This document shows, in pieces, positions 35,563-44,944 of a stretch of 64,000 nucleotides of DNA. Position 1 is the stretch's first letter. Every line of letters begins with the position of its first letter. Both the position numbers and the translations under genes were made by a program. Origin of the DNA: Longimicrobium sp. (GTDB lineage Bacteria > Gemmatimonadota > Gemmatimonadetes > Longimicrobiales > Longimicrobiaceae). Location of the stretch: NCBI GenBank assembly GCA_036389135.1, contig DASVQP010000124.1, positions 1-64,000 on the forward strand, in the 5' to 3' direction. The notes beneath the pieces are model-generated. The model was not told the DNA's origin and made no database searches. It saw only the letters and a program-made list of their open reading frames with translations.

Positions 35563-36628
35563 CGAGCGCATGGAGCTTCCGCACGCCCTGCCCGGCGCAC
35601 TTCGCGAGCAGCCGCACCGGCGCTTCAACCCGCTGAGCGGCGAATGGGTGCTGGTGTCGCCGCACCGGGCGCTGCGGCCGTGGCAGGGGCAGGTGGAGGA
35701 GCTCGCGCCCGCACACCGCCCCGCGCACGACCCCGCGTGCTACCTGTGCCCCGGCAACGAGCGCGCGGGCGGCCACCGCAACCCGGAGTACACGGGCGCC
35801 TTCGTCTTCGACAACGACTTCGCCGCGTTGCGCCCCGGCGCGGAGCCGGCGGAGATGGACGTGGACGGCCTGCTGGTGGCGCGCGCCGAGCCGGGGGTGT
35901 GCCGGGTGATCTGCTTCTCCCCGCGCCACGACCTTTCGCTGCCGGAGCTGGAGCCCGCGGCCGTGCGTGGCGTGGTGGACGTGTGGGCGGAGGAGTACGC
36001 GCGCCTCGGCAGCCGCCCGGAGATCGGCCACGTACAGATCTTCGAGAACAAGGGGGAGATGATGGGGTGCAGCAACCCGCACCCCCACGGGCAGATCTGG
36101 GCGCAGGAGTCGGTGCCGCAGGGCCCCGCCCGCGAGACGCGGCGCATGGGCGAGCACTGGGAGCGCCACCGCCGCACCCTGCTGGCCGACTACCTGCGGC
36201 TGGAGGAGGCGAGCGGCGAGCGGGTGGTGCTCGCCAACGACGCCTTCGTCGCCCTGGTCCCCTTCTGGGCGGTGTGGCCGTTCGAGACGCTGGTGGTCGC
36301 CCGCCGTCCCGTGGCCTCGCTGCCGGAGCTGGACGACGCGGAGCGCGACGGGCTGGCCGATATCCTGGGGCGCCTCACCCGCCGCTACGACAACCTGTTC
36401 GGCGTCTCCTTTCCGTACTCGGCCGGGGTGCACCAGGCGCCCACCGACGGCCGCGCGCACCCGGAGGGGCACCTCCACATGCACTTCTACCCGCCGCTGC
36501 TGCGCTCGGCCACCGTAAAAAAGTTCATGGTGGGCTACGAGATGCTGGGCGAGCCGCAGCGCGACGTCACCCCGGAGAGCAGCGCCGAGCGCCTGCGCGC
36601 CCTCGCCGAGACGCGGGGCGCGCGATGA
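35552..36628 (+). CDS. galT: UDP-glucose--hexose-1-phosphate uridylyltransferase
   Basis: About 358 residues. The active-site NPHPHGQIW motif is at residues 175-183, with nucleophile His179, and there is a zinc-site CYLC at 63-66. The C-terminal [29 protein letters not shown] region is typical. It swaps UDP between glucose-1-P and galactose-1-P in the Leloir pathway. The GTG at 35552 overlaps the GH43 gene; ATG 35570 is the alternative. The stop overlaps the galE start (ATGA), so the enzymes are translated together. Confidence 0.95.
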   Translation: MSADERMELPHALPGALREQPHRRFNPLSGEWVLVSPHRALRPWQGQVEELAPAHRPAHDPACYLCPGNERAGGHRNPEYTGAFVFDNDFAALRPGAEPAEMDVDGLLVARAEPGVCRVICFSPRHDLSLPELEPAAVRGVVDVWAEEYARLGSRPEIGHVQIFENKGEMMGCSNPHPHGQIWAQESVPQGPARETRRMGEHWERHRRTLLADYLRLEEASGERVVLANDAFVALVPFWAVWPFETLVVARRPVASLPELDDAERDGLADILGRLTRRYDNLFGVSFPYSAGVHQAPTDGRAHPEGHLHMHFYPPLLRSATVKKFMVGYEMLGEPQRDVTPESSAERLRALAETRGAR

Positions 36629-37608
36629 GGGTGCTGGTGACCGGCGGCGCCGGCTACATCGGCAGCGCCGCGGTGGTGGAGCTGCTGGCCGCGGGGCACG
36701 AGGTGACCGTCTTCGACGACCTGTCGCAGGGGCACCACGAGGCGCTTCACCCCGCCGCCGCCTTCGTGAACGGCACCCTGGCCGACCGCGCGGCGATCGA
36801 CGATGCGCTGGCGGAGCACCGGCCGGAGGGGATCCTCCACTTCGCGTCGCACACGCTGGTGGGCGAGTCGATGGAGAAGCCCTTTCTGTACCTGGGCGAC
36901 AACGTGCGCTGCGGGCTGAACCTGCTGGAGAGCGCCGCCGCGCACGGGGTGCGGCGCTTCATCCTCTCCTCCACCGCCAACCTGTTCGGCATCCCGGACC
37001 GCGTACCCATCGGCGAGACTGCGCCCATCACCCCCGGCAGCCCCTACGGCGAGGGAAAGTACGTGCTGGAGAGGATGCTGCACTGGATGGACGACCGCTT
37101 CGGGATGCGCTACGCCGCGCTGCGCTACTTCAACGCGGCCGGCGCCGTGTCGCCCGATCTGGGGGAGGACCACGACCCGGAGACGCACCTGATCCCCCTG
37201 GTGCTGCAGGTGGCGCTGGGCCAGCGTGAGCGTGTGATGGTCTTCGGCGACGACTACGACACGCCGGACGGCACCTGCGTGCGCGACTACGTGCACGTCA
37301 GCGACCTAGCGCAGGCGCACGTGCTGGCGCTGCACGCGCTGGACGAGGGGAGCCGCACCTACAACCTGGGGAACGGCCGCGGCTTCAGCGTGCGCGAGGT
37401 GATCGAGACCGCCCGCGCCGTCACCGGCCACCCCATCCCCGCCGGCGTGGGCCCGCGCCGCCCCGGCGACCCCGCGGTGCTGGTGGCCGCCAGCGATCGC
37501 ATCCGCGCGGAGCTGGGGTGGGCGCCGCGCCACCCGGAGCTGCGCGACATCATCGAGAGCGCCTGGGCCTGGCACCGGTCGCACCCGCACGGCTACGCCG
37601 CACCCTGA
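36625..37608 (+). CDS. galE: UDP-glucose 4-epimerase
   Basis: A 327-residue NAD-binding SDR enzyme. It has the Rossmann motif GGAGYIG (7-13), the catalytic triad with SSTANLFG (Ser116) and Tyr141/Lys145 in YGEGK, and the substrate loop YFNAAGA. It interconverts UDP-galactose and UDP-glucose, the second Leloir step. It starts in an ATGA overlap with galT, and galK follows after seven bases. It is clearly the middle gene of a GH43-galT-galE-galK operon. Confidence 0.96.
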   Translation: MRVLVTGGAGYIGSAAVVELLAAGHEVTVFDDLSQGHHEALHPAAAFVNGTLADRAAIDDALAEHRPEGILHFASHTLVGESMEKPFLYLGDNVRCGLNLLESAAAHGVRRFILSSTANLFGIPDRVPIGETAPITPGSPYGEGKYVLERMLHWMDDRFGMRYAALRYFNAAGAVSPDLGEDHDPETHLIPLVLQVALGQRERVMVFGDDYDTPDGTCVRDYVHVSDLAQAHVLALHALDEGSRTYNLGNGRGFSVREVIETARAVTGHPIPAGVGPRRPGDPAVLVAASDRIRAELGWAPRHPELRDIIESAWAWHRSHPHGYAAP

Positions 37609-37615
37609 CCCGCAC

Positions 37616-38794
37616 ATGACGAGCAACGACTCCCTCCAGGCCACCGTGGTGCGGGCGTTCGAGGAGCGCTTCGGCGAGCCGCCCGCCGCGGTGGTGCGCG
37701 CGCCCGGACGGGTGAACCTGATCGGCGAGCACACGGACTACAACGAGGGCTTCGTCCTTCCCATGGCCATCGACCGCGCCGTGTGGATCGCCCTCCGCCC
37801 GCGCACCGACCGCATCGTCTCCGTCCACTCGCTGGACTTCGACGAGGAGCGGTCGTTCGACATCGGCCATCTGGCCAGCAGTGGGAACGGGTGGATCGAG
37901 TACCTGCAGGCGATGGCGTGGGCGCTCCAGAAAAAGGACCGCGGCCTCGTGGGCTGGGAGGGCGTCACCGCGGGGGACGTGCCGATCGGCGCCGGCCTCT
38001 CGTCCAGCGCCGCGCTGGAGCTGGCCACCGCGCGCGCCTTCGCGGCGATGGCTGGCTTCGACTGGAACCCGCGCGAGATGGCGCAGCTCGCCCAGCGCGC
38101 GGAGAACGAGTGGGTGGGGGTCTACTGCGGGATCATGGACCAGATGATCTCCGCCTCGGGTCGCGCGGGGCACGCGCTGCTGATCGACTGCCGCTCGCTG
38201 GATACGCGCGCCGTCCCCCTGCCGCCGGGGACCTCGGTGGTGATTCTGGACACCGCCACCCGCCGCGGGCTGGTGGACTCGGCGTACAACGAGCGGCGGC
38301 GGCACTGCGAGCAGGCGGCCGGCGTCCTGCACGTCCGCGCCCTCCGCGACGTGACGCCGGAGGCCTTCGAGGCCCGCGGCGGCGAGATGGAGCCGGTGAT
38401 GCGCCGCCGTGCCCGCCACGTGGTCACCGAGATCGCGCGCACCGTGGAGGCCGCCGGCGCGCTGGAGCGCGGCGACGCCGCCACCGTGGGCCGGTTGATG
38501 GACGCCAGCCACGCCTCGCTCCGCGACGACTTCGAGGTCTCGCGCGCGGAGCTGGACACCATCGTGGAGCTGGCGCAGGCGCACCCCGGCTGTTACGGCG
38601 CGCGCATGACGGGCGCCGGCTTCGGGGGCTGCGCCGTGGCCCTGGTGCGCGCCGACGCCGCCCCCGACTTCGCGCGCGCCGTGGCGGACGAGTACCGCGC
38701 CCGCGCCGGCCTGGAGCCGCGCGTCTACGTCTGCTCCGCGTCGGACGGGGCGAGCGTGGAGGCCCTCACCCCCCCGGCCCCCCTCTCCCGATAA
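37616..38794 (+). CDS. galK: Galactokinase
   Basis: A 392-residue GHMP kinase. It has the galactokinase signature GRVNLIGEHTDYN (31-43), the ATP-binding PIGAGLSSSAALE, the catalytic-Asp strand CGIMDQMIS and the C-terminal TGAGFGGCAVALV. It phosphorylates galactose to galactose-1-phosphate. The last codons (TPPAPLSR and the TAA stop at 38792-38794) are part of a repeat hairpin, so the normal C-terminus was probably replaced or extended by about nine residues. It is the last gene of the Leloir unit. Confidence 0.96.
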   Translation: MTSNDSLQATVVRAFEERFGEPPAAVVRAPGRVNLIGEHTDYNEGFVLPMAIDRAVWIALRPRTDRIVSVHSLDFDEERSFDIGHLASSGNGWIEYLQAMAWALQKKDRGLVGWEGVTAGDVPIGAGLSSSAALELATARAFAAMAGFDWNPREMAQLAQRAENEWVGVYCGIMDQMISASGRAGHALLIDCRSLDTRAVPLPPGTSVVILDTATRRGLVDSAYNERRRHCEQAAGVLHVRALRDVTPEAFEARGGEMEPVMRRRARHVVTEIARTVEAAGALERGDAATVGRLMDASHASLRDDFEVSRAELDTIVELAQAHPGCYGARMTGAGFGGCAVALVRADAAPDFARAVADEYRARAGLEPRVYVCSASDGASVEALTPPAPLSR

Positions 38795-38920
38795 CAGGAG
38801 AGGCTGGCGCCTCTGTTATCGAGAGAGGGGGGAGGCTCGCAGGGATCTCCGCGGGTCGCGCACATCCTTGTAGGGGCAGGCCCCGCGTGGCTGCCCGTGC
38901 CCACCCTGTCACCGTTGCCG
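38768..38920. repeat. Repeats at galK 3' end (families D and C)
   Basis: A long inverted repeat (CCCCTCTCCCGATAACAG... pairing with ...CTGTTATCGAGAGAGGGG, about 38779-38832) is followed by a GTAGGGGCAGGCCCCGCGTGG unit at 38873-38904. It overlaps the galK stop, and the next gene's start at 38946 is just downstream. Confidence 0.8.
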
Positions 38921-38945
38921 GCCCAAACGCACCCGGAGCACGCCG

Positions 38946-40133
38946 TTGATCATCACCGACGTCACCACCCTGAAGCTGCACTACACGATGGACGTGGCGA
39001 TGGCGGATGCCATCCACTACATGCCGTCGCGCCCCACGCTGCTGGTGCAGGTGCACACCGACGCGGGGATCGTGGGGCTGGGAGAGGCGGCGGCGTACGG
39101 CGGGTTCCTGGAGAGCACCGAATCGCTCATCATCGGGGAGCTGAAGCGCACCGTCTTGGGCCAGGACCCATTCCGCATCGAGCGGCTCTGGCAGATGATG
39201 GCGTCGCGCGCCCACCAGCGCGGCCGCCGCGGGATGCTGATGCAGGCCATCTCCGGCGTGGACATCGCGCTCTGGGACATCGTGGGGCAGGCCACGGGCA
39301 CCCCGCTCTACCGGCTGCTGGGCGGCTACCGCGACCACCTGCCCGTGTACGCCTCCGCCGGCTTCTACGCGGCGGACAAGGATGCGGCGGCGCTGGCGGA
39401 GGAGGTGGGCGGCTACGCGGAGCGGGGCTTCGGCTGCATCAAGATCAAGGTGGGCCGCCAGCCTGACGCCCTCCTCAACCCCCTGCCGGACATGAACGCG
39501 CCGGACTACGCCACCGTCAGCTTCGAGGAAGACGTGGAGCGCGTCCGGGCCGCGCGCGCCGCCATGGGGCCCAAAGTGAAGCTGGCGATCGACGCCAACA
39601 ACGCGTGGACCCCGTCGCTCGCGCTACGCTTCATGGAAGCGGTCAAGGACCAGGACATCTACTGGCTTGAGGAGCCGGTGGGGACGGAGGACATCGAGGG
39701 CTCCGCGCTGGTGGCGCACCGGGTGACCACGCCGGTGGCCGGCTACGAGACGGAGTCGTCGCTCCCCGGCTTCCGCGAGCTGATCTCGCGTCGCGCGGTG
39801 GACATCGTGCAGCCGGACGTGATCTGGTCGGGCGGCATCACGGAGACGCGCAAGATCGCGGCGCTGGCGCACGCCTACGGCCTTCCGGTGATCCCGCACA
39901 ACTTCTCGTCCGCGGTGGCGGCGATCGCCAACATGCACTTCATCGCCTCCATCCCCAACGGAAGCTGGCTGGAGCTGGACCAGAACCCCAACCCGCTCCG
40001 CACCGAGCTCTTCCAGGAGCCCCTCACCGTGCGCCCCGACGGCACCATCGCCCTCCCCGAGCGCCCCGGCCTCGGCGTCGTCCTGAACCCCGAAACGGTG
40101 GAGCGGTATCGCGTCGAGCGGCACGGGCCATAG
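38946..40133 (+). CDS. Enolase-superfamily sugar-acid dehydratase
   Basis: A 395-residue mandelate-racemase/muconate-lactonizing-enzyme-type protein. The active-site residues are all present: Lys166/Lys168 in KIKVG, metal ligands Asp216 (AIDANNAW), Glu242 (WLEEPV) and Glu268 (GYETE), and His318 (PHNFSS). Family members with this layout dehydrate aldonic acids such as L-fuconate, D-arabinonate, L-rhamnonate or galactonate to 2-keto-3-deoxy acids. The start is the TTG with GGAG upstream. It begins the acid-sugar gene group, and the exact substrate is not set by the sequence alone. Confidence 0.88.
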   Translation: MIITDVTTLKLHYTMDVAMADAIHYMPSRPTLLVQVHTDAGIVGLGEAAAYGGFLESTESLIIGELKRTVLGQDPFRIERLWQMMASRAHQRGRRGMLMQAISGVDIALWDIVGQATGTPLYRLLGGYRDHLPVYASAGFYAADKDAAALAEEVGGYAERGFGCIKIKVGRQPDALLNPLPDMNAPDYATVSFEEDVERVRAARAAMGPKVKLAIDANNAWTPSLALRFMEAVKDQDIYWLEEPVGTEDIEGSALVAHRVTTPVAGYETESSLPGFRELISRRAVDIVQPDVIWSGGITETRKIAALAHAYGLPVIPHNFSSAVAAIANMHFIASIPNGSWLELDQNPNPLRTELFQEPLTVRPDGTIALPERPGLGVVLNPETVERYRVERHGP

Positions 40134-40397
40134 GGGCAGGTACGGCGTGGCGGAAAGCACGGGCAGCCACGTGGGGCGGCCCCTACGGGATTTGTGCGTT
40201 GCGAAATGGTCGAGACGAGGGCAAGGGTGGGCGCGTTGAATCGCGCCCCTACGAGACATTGGTGCGGCGCGCGGAGTTCCAGCCCCCTCTCTCGATGACA
40301 GGAGGGCGCAGCCCTCTCCTGTTATCGGGAGAGGGGGCAGTCGGGTGTAACGAGACGGGGGTGAGGGCCCCCGCACCATCCCAACACCAGAGGCGGC
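40134..40397. repeat. Repeat-filled gap (families C and D)
   Basis: Three elements lie in this gene-free gap: a TAGGGGCAGGTACGG...CGGCCCCTACGG unit at about 40131-40192, a related unit ending in TTGAATCGCGCCCCTAC at about 40225-40254, and a CCCCCTCTCTCGAT...ATCGGGAGAGGGGGC inverted repeat at about 40288-40339. The SDR gene starts just after. Confidence 0.75.
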
Positions 40398-41159
40398 GTG
40401 CGGCTAGACAACAAGGCGGCGGTGATCACGGGCGCGGGATCGGGGATTGGGCGGGCGATGGCGCTCCTCTTCGCGCGCGAGGGAGCCCGCGTGCTGGCCG
40501 CGGACCTCGACGGTGACGCGGCGGAGGCGACCGCTGCGATGGTGCACGCCGAGGGCGGGCTCTGCCTGCCGCACACGGTGGACGCGAGCGAGCCGGAGCA
40601 GGTGCGCCGCATGATCAAGCGGATAATCTCCGAGATGCGCCGCATCGACGTCCTGTGCAACAACGCGGGGATCGGCTCCACCACCGACGCCGTGGAGTGC
40701 GAGCCGGAGGATTGGGACCGCGTGATGGCCGTCAACGTCCGCAGCGTCTTCCTGGGGTGCAAGTACGCGCTGCCGCACATGGTGAAGCGGGGGCGCGGCG
40801 CCATCGTCAACACCGCCTCGGTGGCGGGGATGGTAGGGGTGCCGAAGCGCGCATCGTACTGCGCCAGCAAGGGCGCCGTCATCGCGCTCACCCGGCAGGT
40901 GGCGATGGACTTCGTGAAGCAGGGGATCCGCGTCAACTGCGTCTGCCCCGGCACGGTCGACTCGCCCTGGGTGGAGCGCCTGCTGGCCGGCGCCGAAGAC
41001 AAGGCCGAAGCGCGCGCAGCCCTCGAAGCCCGCCAGCCGATGGGCCGCCTGGGCACGCCCGAAGAGGTCGCCGCCGCCGCGCTCTACCTGGCCTCCGACG
41101 ACGCGGCGTTCGTGACCGGCACCTCCATCGTACTCGACGGCGGCTGGACCGCCGCCTGA
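40398..41159 (+). CDS. SDR-family dehydrogenase
   Basis: A 253-residue classical short-chain dehydrogenase with a TGAGSGIG cofactor motif (11-18), NNAG at 88-91, Ser141, Tyr154 and Lys158 (YCASK). The C-terminal RLGTPEEVAAAALYLASDDAAFVTG is typical. The GTG start has AGAGG upstream. In this operon it most likely oxidises a free sugar to its lactone or a 2-keto-3-deoxy acid to its 4-keto form. Both reactions are known for SDRs in non-phosphorylative sugar pathways. It is followed by the aldehyde dehydrogenase 15 bp later. Confidence 0.92.
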   Translation: MRLDNKAAVITGAGSGIGRAMALLFAREGARVLAADLDGDAAEATAAMVHAEGGLCLPHTVDASEPEQVRRMIKRIISEMRRIDVLCNNAGIGSTTDAVECEPEDWDRVMAVNVRSVFLGCKYALPHMVKRGRGAIVNTASVAGMVGVPKRASYCASKGAVIALTRQVAMDFVKQGIRVNCVCPGTVDSPWVERLLAGAEDKAEARAALEARQPMGRLGTPEEVAAAALYLASDDAAFVTGTSIVLDGGWTAA

Positions 41160-41174
41160 CCAAAGGGAAAGCAG

Positions 41175-42695
41175 ATGCAGTCCGAAGCACGTCTCGAAAG
41201 CCACGCGATGCGGATCGGCGGGGAGTGGCGCGGCGCCGCCGGCGGCGCGGTGCGGCCGGTGGTCAACCCGGCCACCGGCGAAGCGTTCGCCGAGGTGCCG
41301 GAGGGGACGCGCGACGACGCCCGCGCCGCACTGGAAGCGGCCCGCGCCGCGCAGCCCGCCTGGGAAGCGCTCAGCGGCGTGCAGCGCGCCGCGTACCTCA
41401 CCCGCATCGCGAGGGCGATCGAGGCGGACGCCGAGCGGCTGGCGCGCGTGGTGGTGCGCGAGCAGGGGAAGCCGCTGGTGGAGGCGCACGGCGAGATCGG
41501 CGGCACGGCGGGCTTCTTCGACTACTTCACCTCCTTTGCGCGCGCCCCCGCCGGCGAGATCCTTCCCTCCGACGCGCCGGACGAGGACATCTGGATCCGC
41601 AACGTTCCCTACGGCGTGGTGGCGGCCATCATCCCGTGGAACTACCCGGCGGCCCTCTTCGCCCGCAAGGTGGCGCCGGCGCTGATGGCCGGGAACACCA
41701 TCGTGGTGAAGCCGCACGAAGACACTCCGCTCAGCGCCCTGGAGCTGGCCCGCATCTGCGAGGCGGCGGGGCTGCCGCCCGGCGTCGTCAACGTGGTGAC
41801 GGGCGCCGGGCGTGAGGTGGGCGACGCGCTGGTCCGCGACCGCAACACCAACCTGGTGACGGTCACCGGCTCCGTGCGCGCCGGCCGCGAGATCCTGGCC
41901 GCCGCCGCCGAGAACATCACCGTCGTCTCGCTGGAGCTGGGCGGCAAGGCGCCCTTCATCGTGATGGAGGATGCCGACGTGGAGCTCGCCGTGCGGCACG
42001 CCATCCACGCGCGCTTCGTGAACTGCGGCCAGGTGTGCACCTGCAACGAGCGCACGTACGTCCACCGCAGCGTCTTCGACCGCTTCCTGGAGCGCTACGT
42101 CGCCCTGGCCGGCGGGCTGCGCATAGGGGACCCCATGCGCTCCGACATCGACCTGGGCCCCAAGGTCAACGAGGCCGAAGTGGTCAAAGTGGACGAAATG
42201 GTAGCGCGTGCTCGCCAGCAGGGGGCGGAGGTCGTGCTGGGCGGCCGGCGTCCCGAGGGCGGCGAGTTCGGTCGCGGCTTCTGGTACCAGCCGACCGTGC
42301 TCACCGGGGTGCGCAACGACATGGAGATCATGCAGCAGGAGGTCTTCGGCCCCGTGTCGCCGGTGATGGCGTTCGACGACTTCGACGAGGCGATCGCGCT
42401 CGCCAACGACACGCCGTACGGCCTGAGCGCCTACCTCTTCACGAGCGACCTCAAGAAGATGATGCGCGCCGTGAAGGGGCTGCGCTGCGGCGAGGTGTAC
42501 ATCAACAAGATCGGGCCCGAGCAGTTCCAGGGCTTCCACGCCGGCTACGGCCTCAGCGGGATGGGCGGCGACGACGGACACCACGGCTACGCCCACTACT
42601 TCCGCAAAAAGACCGTCTACGTGAGCTACGGCGATGGGTCCACGGAGGGGATGATGCCGTACGGCTCGGCCGCCGCCCCGCTGCCGCCGCAGTAG
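41175..42695 (+). CDS. aldA: Aldehyde dehydrogenase, AldA (lactaldehyde/glycolaldehyde) type
   Basis: A 506-residue NAD-dependent enzyme. It has Asn157 (PWNYP), the general base Glu254 (LELGGKAP) and catalytic Cys288 in GQVCTCNERTYVHR. That segment and the C-terminal GFHAGYGLSGMGGDDGHHG closely match E. coli AldA (GQVCNCAERVYVQK; GFHAGWRKSGIGGADGKHG), which oxidises L-lactaldehyde and glycolaldehyde. The AAAGGGA ribosome site lies seven bases before the ATG. In this operon it would oxidise the aldehyde released after aldol cleavage. A 2-oxoglutarate-semialdehyde role is the main alternative. Confidence 0.92.
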   Translation: MQSEARLESHAMRIGGEWRGAAGGAVRPVVNPATGEAFAEVPEGTRDDARAALEAARAAQPAWEALSGVQRAAYLTRIARAIEADAERLARVVVREQGKPLVEAHGEIGGTAGFFDYFTSFARAPAGEILPSDAPDEDIWIRNVPYGVVAAIIPWNYPAALFARKVAPALMAGNTIVVKPHEDTPLSALELARICEAAGLPPGVVNVVTGAGREVGDALVRDRNTNLVTVTGSVRAGREILAAAAENITVVSLELGGKAPFIVMEDADVELAVRHAIHARFVNCGQVCTCNERTYVHRSVFDRFLERYVALAGGLRIGDPMRSDIDLGPKVNEAEVVKVDEMVARARQQGAEVVLGGRRPEGGEFGRGFWYQPTVLTGVRNDMEIMQQEVFGPVSPVMAFDDFDEAIALANDTPYGLSAYLFTSDLKKMMRAVKGLRCGEVYINKIGPEQFQGFHAGYGLSGMGGDDGHHGYAHYFRKKTVYVSYGDGSTEGMMPYGSAAAPLPPQ

Positions 42696-42697
42696 CC

Positions 42698-43960
42698 GTG
42701 CGCGTCTCGCTCGCCTACGGCCGCGGCCGGCTGCAGGTGGCCGTCCCCGACGACGCGGTGGTGATCTCGCCCCACGAGCTCCCGGGGCTGCGGGACGAGC
42801 ACGCGGCCTTCCTGGAAGCCGTGCGCGCTCCCACCGCCGCGGCGCCGCTGCGCGAGCTGGCCACGGAGCGGTCCACCGTCGCCATCTCCATCTCGGACAT
42901 CACGCGCCCCACGCCCAGCGAGCGCCTGGTCCCCTGGATCATGGCGGAGCTGGCGCACGTGCCGCGCGAAAACTTCGTGATCCTGAACGGCACCGGCTCG
43001 CACCGCCCCAACACGCGCGACGAGCTGGTGACGATGCTCGGCGCGGACATCGTGGGCACGGTGCGCATCGTCAACCACGACGCCTTTGCGGAGGCGGGGC
43101 TCACCCGCGTGGGCGACACCCCACTCGGCGGCGAGGTGTGGGTGAGCGACGAGTGGCTGCGGGCGGACGTCCGGATCGTGACGGGCTTCGTGGAGCCGCA
43201 CTTCTTCGCGGGCTTCAGCGGCGGCCCCAAGGGGGTGATCCCCGCGCTGGCGGGGATCCGCACCATCAAGCACCTCCACAGCGCGCGCATGATCGGCGAC
43301 CCGGGCTCCACCTGGGCGCGGCTGGAGGGGAACCCGGTGCAGGAGGAGATCCGCGCGGCGGTGGCGATGGCTCCGCCGCACTTCCTGGTCAACGTCGCCA
43401 TCAATCCGCAACGCGAGATCACGGGCGTTTGGGCGGGCCACTACCTGCAGGCGCACCAGGAAGCGTGCCGCTTCGTGGCGCGCCACGCCACCCGCGCGGT
43501 GGACCGCGCCTTCGACGTCGTCCTCTCCACCAACAGCGGCTACCCGCTGGACCAGAGCGTCTACCAGGCGGTGAAGGGGATGAGCGCCGCGGCGCGCATC
43601 GTGAAGCCCGGCGGCGCCATCGTCGTCGCCGCCGAGTGCAGCGACGGCCTTCCCGACCACGGCAGCTTCAAGGACCTCCTGCGCATGCGCGAGTCCGCCG
43701 AAGACCTCCTGCGCATGATCGAGGAGCCCGGCTTCGAGATGCACGACCAGTGGCAGGCGCAGTGTCAAGCGCTGGTGCAGCGCCGCGCCGAGGTGCACCT
43801 TTTCTCCGCCCTGCCGCCGGACACCGTGCGCTCCGCCATGCTCATCCCCAGCGCCGACATAGAGGCGACCCTGAGCCAACTGCTCCACCGCTACGGCCCC
43901 GCCGCCCGCGTCGCCGTTCTGCCCGAGGGCCCGCAGACCGTAGCCCACGTAACCGCGTAG
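42698..43960 (+). CDS. larA: LarA-family nickel-pincer enzyme (lactate/2-hydroxyacid racemase-like)
   Basis: A 420-residue protein starting with GTG two bases after the aldA-like stop. All residues known to matter in Lactobacillus plantarum LarA (424 residues) are found at the expected offset: Asp67/Arg70 in SDITRP, His102 (GSHRPNT), His168 (EPHFFAGFSGGPKG), Lys178 that anchors the nickel-pincer cofactor, and His194 (KHLHSARM). LarA racemises lactate; homologues act on malate or aldonates. The cofactor genes larB/larC/larE are not in this window. It sits between the aldehyde dehydrogenase and FAH genes. Confidence 0.9.
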   Translation: MRVSLAYGRGRLQVAVPDDAVVISPHELPGLRDEHAAFLEAVRAPTAAAPLRELATERSTVAISISDITRPTPSERLVPWIMAELAHVPRENFVILNGTGSHRPNTRDELVTMLGADIVGTVRIVNHDAFAEAGLTRVGDTPLGGEVWVSDEWLRADVRIVTGFVEPHFFAGFSGGPKGVIPALAGIRTIKHLHSARMIGDPGSTWARLEGNPVQEEIRAAVAMAPPHFLVNVAINPQREITGVWAGHYLQAHQEACRFVARHATRAVDRAFDVVLSTNSGYPLDQSVYQAVKGMSAAARIVKPGGAIVVAAECSDGLPDHGSFKDLLRMRESAEDLLRMIEEPGFEMHDQWQAQCQALVQRRAEVHLFSALPPDTVRSAMLIPSADIEATLSQLLHRYGPAARVAVLPEGPQTVAHVTA

Positions 43961-43991
43961 AAGAGAACACCGCACCAACCCTTTCCAACCT

Positions 43992-44023
43992 CCCCCTCCC
44001 CCAGGCAGTTTTGGGGGAGGGGG
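43992..44023. terminator. Hairpin in the larA-FAH gap (family D)
   Basis: A perfect 12-bp stem (CCCCCTCCCCCA / TGGGGGAGGGGG) with an 8-nt loop lies 32 bp after the larA-like stop. It belongs to the same G/C-stem family as 15656-15686 and 48059-48089. It may attenuate read-through into the FAH gene. Confidence 0.6.
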
Positions 44024-44075
44024 ATGCGTCGCGGAGCGACGCTGGGGGAGAGGGCCCACACAACCGGAGCACCCG

Positions 44076-44942
44076 ATGAAGCTGGTGACGTACGAAGCAG
44101 AGGGCCGCGCGCGGATCGGCGCGCTCGTCGAGGGCGGAGTGGTGGACCTGGGGACGGTCGCGGCGGACATGCTGTCGCTGATCGAGCGCGGCGAAGCGGG
44201 GCTGGACGACGCCCGCGCCGCCGTGGAAGCCGCGAGCGACGTCCTCCCGATGGAGCGCGTGCGGCTTCTCGCGCCGATCCCGCGGCCGCGCAAGAACATC
44301 GTGTGCCTGGGGATGAACTACGCGGAGCATGCGTACGAGTCGGCCCGGGCGAAGGGGCTGCCGGAGAAGCTCCCCGAGCACCCCGTCTTCTTCACCAAGT
44401 CCCCCACCACCGTCATCGGCCACGGCGCCGAGATCCCGCTCGATCCCGCGATCACCACGCAGCTCGACTGGGAGGTGGAGCTTGGCTTCGTGCTGGGTCG
44501 CACGGGAAAGAACATCGCCAGGGAAGACGCGCTCGGCTACATCTTCGGCTACACCGTCATCAACGACATCTCGGCGCGCGACCTCCAGAACCGGCACCAG
44601 CAGTTCTTCAAGGGGAAGAGCCTGGACGGCACCTGCCCCATGGGCCCGTGCATCGTCACCGCCGACGAGCTGCCGGACGCGGGGGATCTCGCTCTCTCGC
44701 TGCGGGTGAACGGAAAGACGATGCAGGACAGCCGCACGCGCGACCTGGTCTTCGACATCCCCACCATCATCGCCGTGCTCTCGCGCGGGCAGACGGTGGA
44801 GGCGGGCGACGTGGTCTCCACCGGCACGCCCAGCGGCGTGGGGATGGGGCTCGATCCGCAGACCTGGCTCAAGCCGGGCGACGTGCTGGAGGCGGAGATC
44901 GAGCGCATCGGCGTGCTGCGCAACACGGTCGCCGCCGCGTAG
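44076..44942 (+). CDS. FAH-family hydrolase/dehydratase
   Basis: A 288-residue fumarylacetoacetase-family enzyme. The metal-binding acids are visible: Glu133 and Glu135 (DWEVELGFVLG) and Asp164 (INDISARDLQ), preceded by CLGMNYAEHA. Family members in sugar-acid pathways either cleave 2,4-diketo-3-deoxy acids to pyruvate plus lactate (rhamnose/fucose) or dehydrate 2-keto-3-deoxy-arabinonate/xylonate (Weimberg type). Both fit this operon. It follows larA after a hairpin and precedes the GMC fusion gene by two bases. Confidence 0.92.
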   Translation: MKLVTYEAEGRARIGALVEGGVVDLGTVAADMLSLIERGEAGLDDARAAVEAASDVLPMERVRLLAPIPRPRKNIVCLGMNYAEHAYESARAKGLPEKLPEHPVFFTKSPTTVIGHGAEIPLDPAITTQLDWEVELGFVLGRTGKNIAREDALGYIFGYTVINDISARDLQNRHQQFFKGKSLDGTCPMGPCIVTADELPDAGDLALSLRVNGKTMQDSRTRDLVFDIPTIIAVLSRGQTVEAGDVVSTGTPSGVGMGLDPQTWLKPGDVLEAEIERIGVLRNTVAAA

Positions 44943-44944
44943 CC

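Noticed and set aside
40404-42596. Antisense frame of 730 codons opposite SDR and aldehyde dehydrogenase
   Set aside because: Shadow of two clear sense genes, no start signal or motif.
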